The notes beneath the pieces were generated by a model that saw only the letters and a program-made list of their open reading frames with translations, had not been told where the DNA came from and did no database searches. This document shows, piece after piece, positions 27,862-36,028 of a DNA stretch of 64,000 bases (the stretch's first letter is position 1; every line of letters begins with the position of its first letter). Position numbers and translations under genes: made by a program. This DNA is from Zhongshania aquimaris (GTDB lineage Bacteria; Pseudomonadota; Gammaproteobacteria; Pseudomonadales; Spongiibacteraceae). The stretch lies in NCBI RefSeq assembly GCF_019312595.1, contig NZ_JAHWDQ010000002.1:496001-560000 (forward strand), read 5' to 3'.

Positions 27862-28260
27862 ATGTCAATTCCACTACTCTGTATTGCACTACTGGCTATT
27901 CTGCTTATCTCTTTGGCGTTTACGGTGTCCATGGCGCGTGGAAAATCCAACATGATGTACGGATACAAGACCGACCCTGAAGATCGCTTATACAAAGCAG
28001 TCCGCGCCCACGGTAATGCTACTGAATACGCCCCCATCATAGCGATATTGATTTATATCCTAAGCACAATGCCGATTTCTATGTGGGTAATGTGGTGCAT
28101 GATAATAGTGACACTATCACGTTACCTGGCAGCGGCGGGTCTGCTGTTCCCCACGTCGTTGGCCAAGCCCAATGTTCTGAGAGTAGTGGGAACCCTGGGT
28201 ACCTATCTGGCGGCTTTGGGCCTGTGTGTTGCGCTTTTCCTAAAGGCAGTCAATTTGTAA
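27862..28260 (+). CDS. MAPEG family membrane protein
   Basis: This 132-residue protein has about four membrane helices and the MAPEG-type segment AVRAHGNATEYAPIIAIL near residue 47. MAPEG proteins (microsomal GST and leukotriene C4 synthase relatives) sit in the membrane, and some conjugate glutathione to or isomerise lipophilic compounds; bacterial ones are mostly uncharacterised. It follows the alcohol dehydrogenase by 52 bases and may be the last gene of that operon. A detoxifying role for reactive aldehyde or lipid intermediates is a guess from context. Confidence 0.85.
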   Translation: MSIPLLCIALLAILLISLAFTVSMARGKSNMMYGYKTDPEDRLYKAVRAHGNATEYAPIIAILIYILSTMPISMWVMWCMIIVTLSRYLAAAGLLFPTSLAKPNVLRVVGTLGTYLAALGLCVALFLKAVNL

Positions 28261-28291
28261 AGTGCAAATCTTCTGCTTTCGTATGCGGGGC

Positions 28292-28307
28292 TACGATAAC
28301 TATCGTA
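28292..28307. promoter_or_regulatory. Short palindrome before arylsulfatase
   Basis: TACGATA-AC-TATCGTA (7-base arms, 2-base centre) lies 62 bases upstream of the sulfatase ATG and is followed by a run of A. With no T-run on the plus strand it looks more like a protein-binding site than a terminator. Confidence 0.35.
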
Positions 28308-28368
28308 AAAAGATGTCAATATTCTACCTATACGCGGCATTGTTCGCGTTCAAGACATGGAAAATTGA

Positions 28369-30651
28369 ATGAGATTACTACCTATGTTTGCGCGGCTCTG
28401 TGTGGTCGTTATTTTTATTATTTGGCTACTCCCGGTACACGCTGAGCAAGTACCCCCTGAAATCCCCGTGGTGAAACCACCCCAAGATGCGCCCAGTGTT
28501 GTAGTGGTGTTATTAGACGATGTGGGTTTTGGTGCGTCGAGTACCTTTGGTGGGGTTATTGCTACTCCAACGCTGGATGCCTTGGCTAATGAGGGCTTGC
28601 GGTATAATCATTTCCACACAACTGCAATTTGCTCGCCCACGCGTGCCGCGCTATTAACTGGGCGTGACGCTCATGTGGCGGGAGTCGGCACGGTAATGAA
28701 TCTCGCCAATAGTTATCCCGGCTACCAAGGGATTTTAAACCCCGCCGCGGCAACGGTGGCGGAGGTGCTTAGGCAGAATGGTTATAGCACCGCCGCTTTT
28801 GGTAAGTGGCATCTCACGCCCAGTTGGGAAAGCTCTCCCACTGGGCCTTTTGATCGTTGGCCGACTGGGGCGGGTTTCGATAAGTTTTATGGCTTTCTCG
28901 GTGGCGAGACTGATCAGTTTGAACCCACCCTGTATGAAGGTACTACGCCTGTGCACCGCCCCGTCGGGGATAATTATCATTTAAGCGAAGACCTCGCTGA
29001 ACAGGCTGTGGGTTGGATGCGGTTGCAGCAGTCCATCGCCCCGGACAAACCTTTTTTCGTGTATTTTTCGCCGGGTGCCACTCACGCACCGCATCAAGCA
29101 CCTCCCGCCTGGATTGAAAAGTATCGTGGTGCATTTGATACCGGCTGGGATGCGTTTCGGAAAACTGTGTTTGCACGTCAGAAAGCCCTCGGTGTTGTCC
29201 CGGCAAACACCATCCTGACTTCACGTCCCGATCTTTTGCCGGCGTGGGATAGTCTGAGTGCGGATGAACGCAAAGTGGCGGCGCGCATGATGGAGGTCTA
29301 CGCCGGCTTTCTTGCCCACACCGATGCCCAGATTGGGAAGCTGGTGCAGTCTTTAAAAGACAGCGGCCGTTTTGACAACACCTTATTTATTTACATCGTT
29401 GGTGACAATGGCGGTAGTGGTGAGGGCGGATTACAAGGTGGCGTAAATTACATGGGCGCGCTGCAAGGGTTGCCTGAACCGATAGAGACGAAGCTTGAGC
29501 GTCTCGATGCCTATGGCTCGGCCGACAGTTACCTTAATTACCCGGCGGCCTGGGCATGGGCTAGCAATACTCCCTTCCAGTGGATGAAACAAATTGCCTC
29601 GCATTTGGGCGGCACGCGCAATCCGATGGTCGTGACCTGGCCCAAAGGTATTCGCGACGCGGGCGGTCTGCGCTCCCAGTTTGGACACGTTAACGATATC
29701 GTCCCGACCATTCTGGCTGCGGCGAAGATCGCCGCCCCTGACACAGTCAATGGTGTGCTCCAGCTAGCTATGGACGGTAATAGCCTTGTGAGCACATTCG
29801 ACTCTGCCGATGCGCCGGAGGTGCATCACACCCAGTATTTTGAAGTGATTGGTAATCGCGCCATTTACCACGATGGTTGGATGGCTTCGGCGTTTCACGG
29901 AAAAATGCCGTGGACGGTTGCGATGGGAAGCCGTTCACGCGCCATAGAAGATGACAGATGGGAGCTTTATGATCTGACGAAGGACTTTAGCCAGGCACAT
30001 GACCTTGCAGCCAGCCACCCCAAAAAGCTTAAGAAAATGCAGGCGCGCTTCAACCAAGAAGCTGCACGGGTAGGCATTCTGCCATTGCGTGACGCATCCG
30101 AGGAGCGTACGCCAATGCCTCGCTTGAATGCCGGGCGAACATTATTCACCTACTATGCCGGCGCAGTGGGGATTCCAGAAAGTCAGGCACCGCCAATGAT
30201 GAATCGATCATGGGTGTTGCAAGCCACATTAACCGTTGAAGACATAAAGCCAAGCGGCGTAGTAGCAACCGTCGGCGGCACCACCGCAGGCTGGTCGCTA
30301 TATTTAGACTCGGATAGCCGACCAATATTTGAATACCGTGTATTCGAAGTGGCGAGCGTGAAAATCCCGGCTAACCAGATTCTGACGGATGGATCCCACC
30401 AACTTCGGGTAGTGTTCAACTACGATGGCCCCGGCTACGCAAAGGGTGGCACCTTGCGTTTGTTGGTCAATGGCAAAGAGCAAGGTGTCGCAAACGTACC
30501 GGCCACACCGCCGGCGTTTTTCTCTATCGACGAGACGTTTGATATTGGGGTTGATACCGGTTCACCGGCGGGCCATTACCCTGCGGGTTCTGCAATCGGG
30601 TATCCCCTAACTGGCGGTGTGCTAGAGCAAGTTGACGTAGAGTTGCGTTGA
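28369..30651 (+). CDS. Arylsulfatase (type I, formylglycine-dependent), exported
   Basis: The 760-residue protein has a signal peptide (to about residue 25, VHA-E), the metal-binding start VVLLDDVGFGASSTFGG and the sulfatase signature CSPTRAALLTGRD with Cys88 as formylglycine precursor. It continues as a full sulfatase domain to about residue 570 (IVGDNGGSGEGG, HVNDIVPTIL) and ends with a beta-rich C-terminal region common in AtsA-like enzymes. It would hydrolyse sulfate esters in the periplasm after modification by a formylglycine-generating enzyme, not seen here. A steroid or alkyl sulfate substrate fits the neighbourhood, which also has a sulfotransferase. Confidence 0.93.
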   Translation: MRLLPMFARLCVVVIFIIWLLPVHAEQVPPEIPVVKPPQDAPSVVVVLLDDVGFGASSTFGGVIATPTLDALANEGLRYNHFHTTAICSPTRAALLTGRDAHVAGVGTVMNLANSYPGYQGILNPAAATVAEVLRQNGYSTAAFGKWHLTPSWESSPTGPFDRWPTGAGFDKFYGFLGGETDQFEPTLYEGTTPVHRPVGDNYHLSEDLAEQAVGWMRLQQSIAPDKPFFVYFSPGATHAPHQAPPAWIEKYRGAFDTGWDAFRKTVFARQKALGVVPANTILTSRPDLLPAWDSLSADERKVAARMMEVYAGFLAHTDAQIGKLVQSLKDSGRFDNTLFIYIVGDNGGSGEGGLQGGVNYMGALQGLPEPIETKLERLDAYGSADSYLNYPAAWAWASNTPFQWMKQIASHLGGTRNPMVVTWPKGIRDAGGLRSQFGHVNDIVPTILAAAKIAAPDTVNGVLQLAMDGNSLVSTFDSADAPEVHHTQYFEVIGNRAIYHDGWMASAFHGKMPWTVAMGSRSRAIEDDRWELYDLTKDFSQAHDLAASHPKKLKKMQARFNQEAARVGILPLRDASEERTPMPRLNAGRTLFTYYAGAVGIPESQAPPMMNRSWVLQATLTVEDIKPSGVVATVGGTTAGWSLYLDSDSRPIFEYRVFEVASVKIPANQILTDGSHQLRVVFNYDGPGYAKGGTLRLLVNGKEQGVANVPATPPAFFSIDETFDIGVDTGSPAGHYPAGSAIGYPLTGGVLEQVDVELR

Positions 30652-31113
30652 ATGTGCTAGCTGCATTCATATTGCAGTAGGTGCAGTTCGCGGCAAGTTC
30701 AAACTCGCCCAGCTCGATACAAGCCAGTCTTAATGGCACTAACACTCTACACTTGTCGCTTCACGCCTAGGGTTTACGTTCTGCCATGCCAAATTTAGTT
30801 TTCCCGCTATACCTGGGTCGGCAATACTCTTCGTTAGCAGATAAACCGGCTTTGCTTGGGAGCTGGTTTGTCGCTCTCTCAAACTCCCCAGGTCCGTAGT
30901 AAATGAATAGTATATTTTCGCCGAGCGAAGATTTATGCTCGTATTTCCAGCGTGCTATGCTCGTTTTATCGAGGCGCGCGTTAGTATGAATATTTAAATT
31001 ATCTTCATTAAATTAGTAATTTACGTTAGCGTCGCCGATATAACAAATTTGGCAAAACTCGAATGCGTGTTATTACAATATTAACTTCTTTGCAACCACA
31101 GGAGGAGAAAGGT
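30652..31113. other. Intergenic region without recognised gene
   Basis: These 462 bases between the sulfatase and panB hold no convincing ORF. The right half is AT-rich and probably contains the panB promoter. GCGCGCGTTAGTATG near 30975-30990 superficially resembles the right end of an integron attC core, but no partner left arm was found. Confidence 0.5.
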
Positions 31114-31899
31114 ATGAAGATAAATCCGCAAGATTTTATAGCAATGAAGGGCTCTAAGCCCATACCTATGTTGACCGCCTATACCTGTCCGATTGCCAGA
31201 AGTATCGAAAAAGCAGAGGTTCCAGTGATTCTAGTTGGTGATACGGTCGGAATGGTTGAAATGGGCTTTGATAGCACCCGCGATGTCACCATAGAACACA
31301 TGGAATACCACATAGGTGCTGTGCGGCGCGGTGCTAAGAAAACCCATATAATAGGTGACTTGCCTTACGGTACAGATGTAGACCCGGGAACAGCATTTAC
31401 CAATGCGCAGCGGCTTATCCAGGCAGGTGCAGACAGCGTGAAACTGGAAGGTCCCAATATCCAGGTCATCCAGTACTTGGTGAAACACAATATTCCTGTG
31501 GTAGGACATACAGGCTTGCTCCCCCAGACGGCTATGAATTTCAAGCAAGTCGGCCAGTCAAGCGAGGACGCGAAGAGAATCATAAAGGAAGCTCAAGCAA
31601 TTGAGAATGCGGGTGCATTCATGGTGGTCCTTGAACATATCCCTTATTCGCTAGCAGGCGAGATTACCGAGTATTTGTCTATTCCCACTATTGGTATCGG
31701 TGCAGGCCCTGACTGTGATGGGCAAGTTTTGGTAATTAACGATGCACTGGGGCTCGGTGATTACTGGCCTCCTTTTTCGAAGCAGTATGCGTACGTCAGT
31801 AAAACGGTTCTGAAAGTGGCAAACGAGTTTTCCGAGGAGGTTGAGTCAATGAAGTTTCCGAGCAACATCATTCAACTCACTGGTACCAACAGAAGTTAA
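31114..31899 (+). CDS. panB: 3-methyl-2-oxobutanoate hydroxymethyltransferase (PanB) homologue
   Basis: At 261 residues it has PanB length. It keeps metal ligands in LVGDTVGM, GDLPY and VKLEGP, the catalytic Glu in VLEHIP, and the family run IPTIGIGAGPDCDGQVLV. The enzyme adds a hydroxymethyl group from methylene-tetrahydrofolate to 2-oxoisovalerate on the way to pantothenate and CoA. ATG 31114 follows a very strong AGGAGGAG site; a longer frame from 31063 is unlikely. It is not next to panC and is fairly diverged from the E. coli sequence, so it may be a second copy or act on a related 2-oxoacid. An attC-like sequence overlaps its stop. Confidence 0.88.
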   Translation: MKINPQDFIAMKGSKPIPMLTAYTCPIARSIEKAEVPVILVGDTVGMVEMGFDSTRDVTIEHMEYHIGAVRRGAKKTHIIGDLPYGTDVDPGTAFTNAQRLIQAGADSVKLEGPNIQVIQYLVKHNIPVVGHTGLLPQTAMNFKQVGQSSEDAKRIIKEAQAIENAGAFMVVLEHIPYSLAGEITEYLSIPTIGIGAGPDCDGQVLVINDALGLGDYWPPFSKQYAYVSKTVLKVANEFSEEVESMKFPSNIIQLTGTNRS

Positions 31900-31943
31900 T
31901 AAGGTGGTCAATGGGGCGCTAACTACGCTACGCACTGTTGGTG
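31895..31943. other. Degenerate attC-like sequence between panB and nuclease gene
   Basis: The first part, TTAATAAGGTGGTCAATGGG at 31896-31915 followed by GCG, lines up with the left half of the attC-like site at 33423 (pattern TTAAyAAG....TCAAT..GGGCG). The right end, CACTGTTGGTG, contains GTTGGTG at 31937, one mismatch from core GTTRRRY. I could not find well-paired L arms, so this may be a decayed or hybrid site marking the left boundary of a cassette. Confidence 0.4.
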
Positions 31944-31961
31944 CCTAAAAAGAGGGATCGA

Positions 31962-33422
31962 GTGAATATTTATTTTTCAGACTATTTTGGGGTGACCAAA
32001 GATGAGTTTGATGCTTATGGTGTATTCAATGTATCTCTCATTAATGACCTCCCTGTCTTTATCGATCCATTTCTTCTGTTTGGCAGTGAGAAAGATGAGT
32101 ATCAAAAGCTTCATCAGGAAATAATTAAATACATCACCTTCCTACGGGAAATGTCAGATAAAGGTACTATTTCTAAAGGCCTGATAAAGCACTGGTTCCT
32201 TTTTCCAGAAGTAAAACAGAATTGGCTTGGCTATAGCAAAGTAGGTAATGGTGGATCAGGATTGGGCGCTAAGTTTGCTAGCGCACTAAATAGCAATTTA
32301 AGTTCTATCTTTAATGATTTTGGCAATGAACAGATAACGCAAAGCAGTCATCTTGAAAAGCTATGCTTAGTAAAGGATCGTGTGGGTAAAGACTCAATCA
32401 GTGACTTTACAACGAATTTGATAAAAGGTTACCTGTGCATATACACCCAGAATTTTGCAAAGGAATATTTGGATAAGTCGAAGTGTAAGGAAGTTAGTGT
32501 AAAACATGCAAAGTTTGACTATCAAACTCGAAGATGGATCTCCAAGAGATATAACTTGCCATTTATAGACGGCGATTTCGTTTTACTCACTCCAAAAGAT
32601 ATTCTTACTAAGGACGAAGCATGGATTAACAAGTATGACATCACTGGTGACTTTGACGAGATAGCGGAGTCTATTGCAAATATTGAGCTGCGAGCTCAAA
32701 TTAATGAATATCTGTTATGACAGATACCGGAGCGCGCAAATCAAAGAGAAATAAATAAGGCAATATCTAGAACGCTTCTGAAATTCCCTGTGCTAATTGA
32801 TCATTATGTTAGATACAAAGAAGATCATGGCGATGAGGCTGTAGCACTAAGCGAACAAAAAGTAAAAGAAACCGAAGCCATCTTTATACGGCAGGTTACT
32901 AATTTAGTTGAAGTGCTTCGAGCACAGATAACTTTCTACTCTCAAAAGGGTGATACTTTTGATGAGGCCTACAATCGAGTTATGTTTCTAAAGCAGGTCA
33001 TATAAAATAACGATGGATATCGTCTTTTCTATGTAAAAGGAGAGCCCGTAAAGCGATAATCTGATTTACAACTAATTTTCCGTCTAACTTGGTACGCAGC
33101 AGAAGAAGATGTAAACGCCGAAGTGAATAATGGTCGCGGCCCCGTGGACTACAAAATATCTAGGGGTTCAAAAGACAGCACGCTCGTTGAATTTAAGTTA
33201 GCTAGCAACAGTAAGCTGAAACAGAATCTTGCAAAGCAAGTCGAGGTATACAAGTCTGCCAATCAGACGAACAAACCCATAAAAGTTATTCTCTATTTTA
33301 CTGACTCAGAATTAGAGAAACTTTTGAAGGCGCTCAAAGAATTGGAGTTGAGTCAAGGTAAGGAGCTCATTTTAATCGATGCTAGAGCTACCAATAAGCC
33401 CTCTGGCTCCAATGCAAAATGA
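31962..33422 (+). pseudogene. Nuclease-like protein gene with three in-frame stop codons
   Basis: One reading frame runs from GTG 31962 (AGAGGG five bases upstream) to TGA 33422, about 486 codons. It is interrupted by TGA at 32718, TAA at 33003 and TAA at 33057, with no frameshift. Protein-like sequence continues across each stop: QIPERANQREINKA after the first, NNDGYRLFYVKGEPVKR after the second, FRLTWYAAEEDVNAEV after the third. The C-terminal GPVDY...TLVEFKLA is the Asp...Glu-x-Lys pattern of PD-(D/E)xK nucleases, so the intact protein may have been a restriction or defence nuclease. The N-terminal domain is unrecognised. It is AT-richer than its neighbours and flanked by attC-like DNA, suggesting capture as an integron cassette. 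Confidence 0.75.
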
Positions 33423-33484
33423 ATTTAACAAGCGCATCAATTAGGGCGATCACAAGTTCGCGCCTACTACGCGAGCGTTAAAAT
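33423..33484 (+). other. attC-like integron recombination site
   Basis: The site begins one base after the stop codon. R'' is ATTTAAC (33423-33429), fitting RYYYAAC. L'' is TAGGGCG (33442-33448) and L' is CGCCTA (33461-33466); they pair with one unpaired G in L'', the extrahelical base typical of attC. R' is GTTAAAA (33477-33483), matching GTTRRRY except the last base, and R''/R' are complementary apart from that. The 12-base loop makes it a short attC of about 62 bases. No integron integrase gene is in the window. Confidence 0.6.
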
Positions 33485-33584
33485 AATACTGGTTTCAATA
33501 TTCGGTAATAACCAGCCATTAGTTCCATCGAAGCCCTAATGACATATTTAAACTGCTAAGAAACCGCCGGCTGCGAATAAAAAG

Positions 33585-33604
33585 GGGCCAATAAATATTG
33601 GCCC
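33585..33604 (-). terminator. Rho-independent terminator of TonB receptor
   Basis: GGGCCAATA and TATTGGCCC form a nearly perfect stem. Read on the minus strand it is followed by CCTTTTTATTC, a T-run. It lies 24 bases beyond the stop of the 33629-35848 receptor and is a good intrinsic terminator for it. Confidence 0.85.
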
Positions 33605-33628
33605 AAAAGAGACGTAAATAAACCTGGA

Positions 33629-35848
33629 TTAGAAATCGTAGTTTACGGTCACGCCGTAAGTCGATGGTGGAGCGAGTGTACCCATGATGGAGTACGAGGT
33701 GGATACCGCAAATTTAGAGGTATAGTACTCTTCGTCAGTTATATTCTTCGCCCATATGCTCAGAGAGAGTTTTTCGTCACGATGACGGAATTTAACATTT
33801 GCGTTATAGGTAGTGATGGCATTTTCGCTCATATTGTCGGTATTGAATGCTGAGAAATAGATGCGGCTTCTATGATATGCACCGACATTAACACTAATTA
33901 TGTCGCCGCTTTCGAGATTGAAATCATATTCACCATTTATATTTGCGGTAAGTTCCGGTGCTTGTACTAACTCGTTACCAGCGAACTGTTGAGTTATAAA
34001 AGTGCTTGAGTCATTTGGATCGCAGCCTGCTGTACCACCAGCGCATGGGTCTAGCTCGTTAACTGAAGTAAATTCCTTTATTTCAGTGTCGAGGTAACCG
34101 AGCTGAGCGTTAATGCGTAGATCGCGCGATGCTACCCAGCTTAGCTCCACCTCTGCGCCCATGATTTCTGATTCACCGGCATTTTCGAGCTTGGAACCAA
34201 AGGCGCCACCTGGTGCGGGGGTTGTTTTGCCCAATTGCATATTAGTGAAATCGTAGACGAAAGCGGCAGCGCTTAGGCTTAGAGTTCTATCAAGGAATAG
34301 GCCTTTAACGCCAACTTCAAACGCATCAACTTCTTCAGGGTCGACAAACGCTGAAATCTGACCGAGGTTTGCAGCACCGCTTTTGAATCCCTGAGAAAAT
34401 TTAGCGTAAAGGTTGATGTCCTCAACGGGTTGATACTCGACACCTATATCGACGGTAAAGTCGTTCCAATCACCGTCGTCTGCAAAAGGTATCGTTCCGC
34501 CAGGGGTAGTGAACTGATCTGATTTTTTACGTTCTTCAACACTGTAGCGACCACCTAGTGTTAGCGACCATGCTTCGGAAAGGAAAAAGTTAAAATTTGC
34601 GAAAAGCGCTGATGCTTCTACATCCATAACACCTTTTACACGTACGATCGCATCTGGAGGTCCGTTAACACCGACAGGATCTAATCCTAGTGGCGAGTTA
34701 GCGTTTAGTTTTTCTTTATAGTAGTAAGCGCCAACTAAGCCGTCCGTTTTATCGCCGCTAAAATGCAGTTGAAACTCTTGTGAGAACGATTCAGTTTCGC
34801 GGGCATTATATACATTTAATCCTGGAATTAACGATGCATCCATATCCTGGATGTTTACCGAGTCAAAGGTGCGGTGAGCAGTAATCGAGGTTGCCGCTAA
34901 TTGGTCGTCGATATCCCAATTTATAGTTGCATTGTAGGCGTCTGAATTACGTATATTAAAAGCGGGCGCATAGTTGGAGCGGATGTTACGTGGGTTGTCC
35001 GCTGTTAAGCCGGTAGAACCGATGGGCGGTAGTGTGGCGGGATTGTTCGTTCCGTCAGTTTCGATGAAATGCAGTACGTAGGCGTTATCGTCTTCTCGCT
35101 GTCTTGAACCCGACAAGAGCATGTTTAGGTTGTCAGCAGCTCTATACTCAAGTTGGATACGGCCGGAAAGTTGATTTGCATCGTCGATGTCCGTTGCGAA
35201 GAGTTCGTTCTCGCCATAGCCTTCTCGCTTATTGGCTTTCAAGGCAATCCGTCCCAATAGTTTATTGTCGATAATAGTTCCGCCAATCGCTGCTTCGGTG
35301 GTTATTAAGCTGTAGTTGCCAAGGGTGGTATGGATGTAGCCCGTCGTCTCTTCAGTTGGTTTATTGGTGATGAGATTGATTGAGCCGCCGGTAGAGTTAC
35401 GGCCGTAGAGGCTGCCCTGTGGCCCCCTAAGTACTTCGACCCGCTCTAAATCGTAAAACACGCCGAGTTGGGCTTGTCCGGGTGAAACCACTACGCCGTC
35501 TACATGGAGGGCAACGGAAGGGTCTATGCCGAAGAAATTACTGACCAAGCCAATGCCGCGAATGAATATTTTTGCGGTTCCGAAGTCAGTCCCTATTGAC
35601 ACATTTGGCGAAAATGACTCAAGATCTAGCACGTTGACTACCTGGTAGTCATTCAATTTTTCGCTAGTGACAGCGGTTATCGAAGCACCTACATCCTGTA
35701 ATGATTCCTGGCGTTTTTGCGCCGTAACAATCACCTCTTCGATTGTGTACTTGGTGTCGTCCTGAGAATAAGCTGGTGTTGCTGAGAGAGATAGCCCTGT
35801 CACTGCCGTCAACAGAGCGATATTCGTTACGGATCTGTTTTTTATCAT
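33629..35848 (-). CDS. TonB-dependent receptor
   Basis: The 739-residue receptor has a signal peptide (about residues 1-28, TPAYS-Q), the TonB-box-like EEVIVTAQKRQES, a plug with RGIGLVSNFFGIDPSVA and LRGPQGSLYGRNSTGG, and a barrel whose last strand YGVTVNYDF ends in the canonical terminal Phe. It is the shortest of the four receptors here. A strong terminator follows it. The word TTAAAGCTCGCATT plus a second TCGCATT lies 86 bases upstream, identical to that before the 18062-20452 receptor. Substrate unknown; hydrophobic catabolic substrates are likely from context. Confidence 0.94.
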   Translation of the reverse strand: MIKNRSVTNIALLTAVTGLSLSATPAYSQDDTKYTIEEVIVTAQKRQESLQDVGASITAVTSEKLNDYQVVNVLDLESFSPNVSIGTDFGTAKIFIRGIGLVSNFFGIDPSVALHVDGVVVSPGQAQLGVFYDLERVEVLRGPQGSLYGRNSTGGSINLITNKPTEETTGYIHTTLGNYSLITTEAAIGGTIIDNKLLGRIALKANKREGYGENELFATDIDDANQLSGRIQLEYRAADNLNMLLSGSRQREDDNAYVLHFIETDGTNNPATLPPIGSTGLTADNPRNIRSNYAPAFNIRNSDAYNATINWDIDDQLAATSITAHRTFDSVNIQDMDASLIPGLNVYNARETESFSQEFQLHFSGDKTDGLVGAYYYKEKLNANSPLGLDPVGVNGPPDAIVRVKGVMDVEASALFANFNFFLSEAWSLTLGGRYSVEERKKSDQFTTPGGTIPFADDGDWNDFTVDIGVEYQPVEDINLYAKFSQGFKSGAANLGQISAFVDPEEVDAFEVGVKGLFLDRTLSLSAAAFVYDFTNMQLGKTTPAPGGAFGSKLENAGESEIMGAEVELSWVASRDLRINAQLGYLDTEIKEFTSVNELDPCAGGTAGCDPNDSSTFITQQFAGNELVQAPELTANINGEYDFNLESGDIISVNVGAYHRSRIYFSAFNTDNMSENAITTYNANVKFRHRDEKLSLSIWAKNITDEEYYTSKFAVSTSYSIMGTLAPPSTYGVTVNYDF

Positions 35849-35933
35849 CTTGATTGCCCATTAAAATATTATAGTTAGAAGGTGTACTCTAGATTTTAGA
35901 GATTATCAGCAAGTTCTAATAAGTTCTGCTTAC

Positions 35934-35958
35934 TTAAAGCTCGCATTTAGGTCGCATT
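35934..35958. promoter_or_regulatory. Operator-like word TTAAAGCTCGCATT with second TCGCATT
   Basis: TTAAAGCTCGCATT at 35934-35947 and a second TCGCATT at 35952-35958, 11 bases after the first TCGCATT, sit upstream of the minus-strand receptor. The 14-mer and spacing equal those at 20631-20655. Confidence 0.65.
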
Positions 35959-36028
35959 AATTTTCGTTAGAATGGTAGCTGGCGAAATATGCTTTGGGAA
36001 TGCTTTTTGCTTTTGCGTGACTGAATGA

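Noticed and set aside
28083-28445. 120-residue plus-strand ORF bridging the MAPEG and sulfatase genes
   Set aside because: It overlaps both real genes in another frame and its translation shows no family features.
30960-30995. attC right core at GCGCGCGTTAGTATG before panB
   Set aside because: GTTAGTA fits the core poorly and no matching RYYYAAC arm with paired L boxes was found within a reasonable distance.
31063-31113. Upstream extension of panB to ATG 31063
   Set aside because: The strong AGGAGGAG site points to ATG 31114 and the extra residues are not part of the PanB fold.
32790-33422. Two independent small genes at 32790-33005 and 33123-33422
   Set aside because: Both are in the same frame as the upstream ORF, conserved-looking sequence bridges the stops, and neither has a convincing ribosome site, so they are fragments of one gene.
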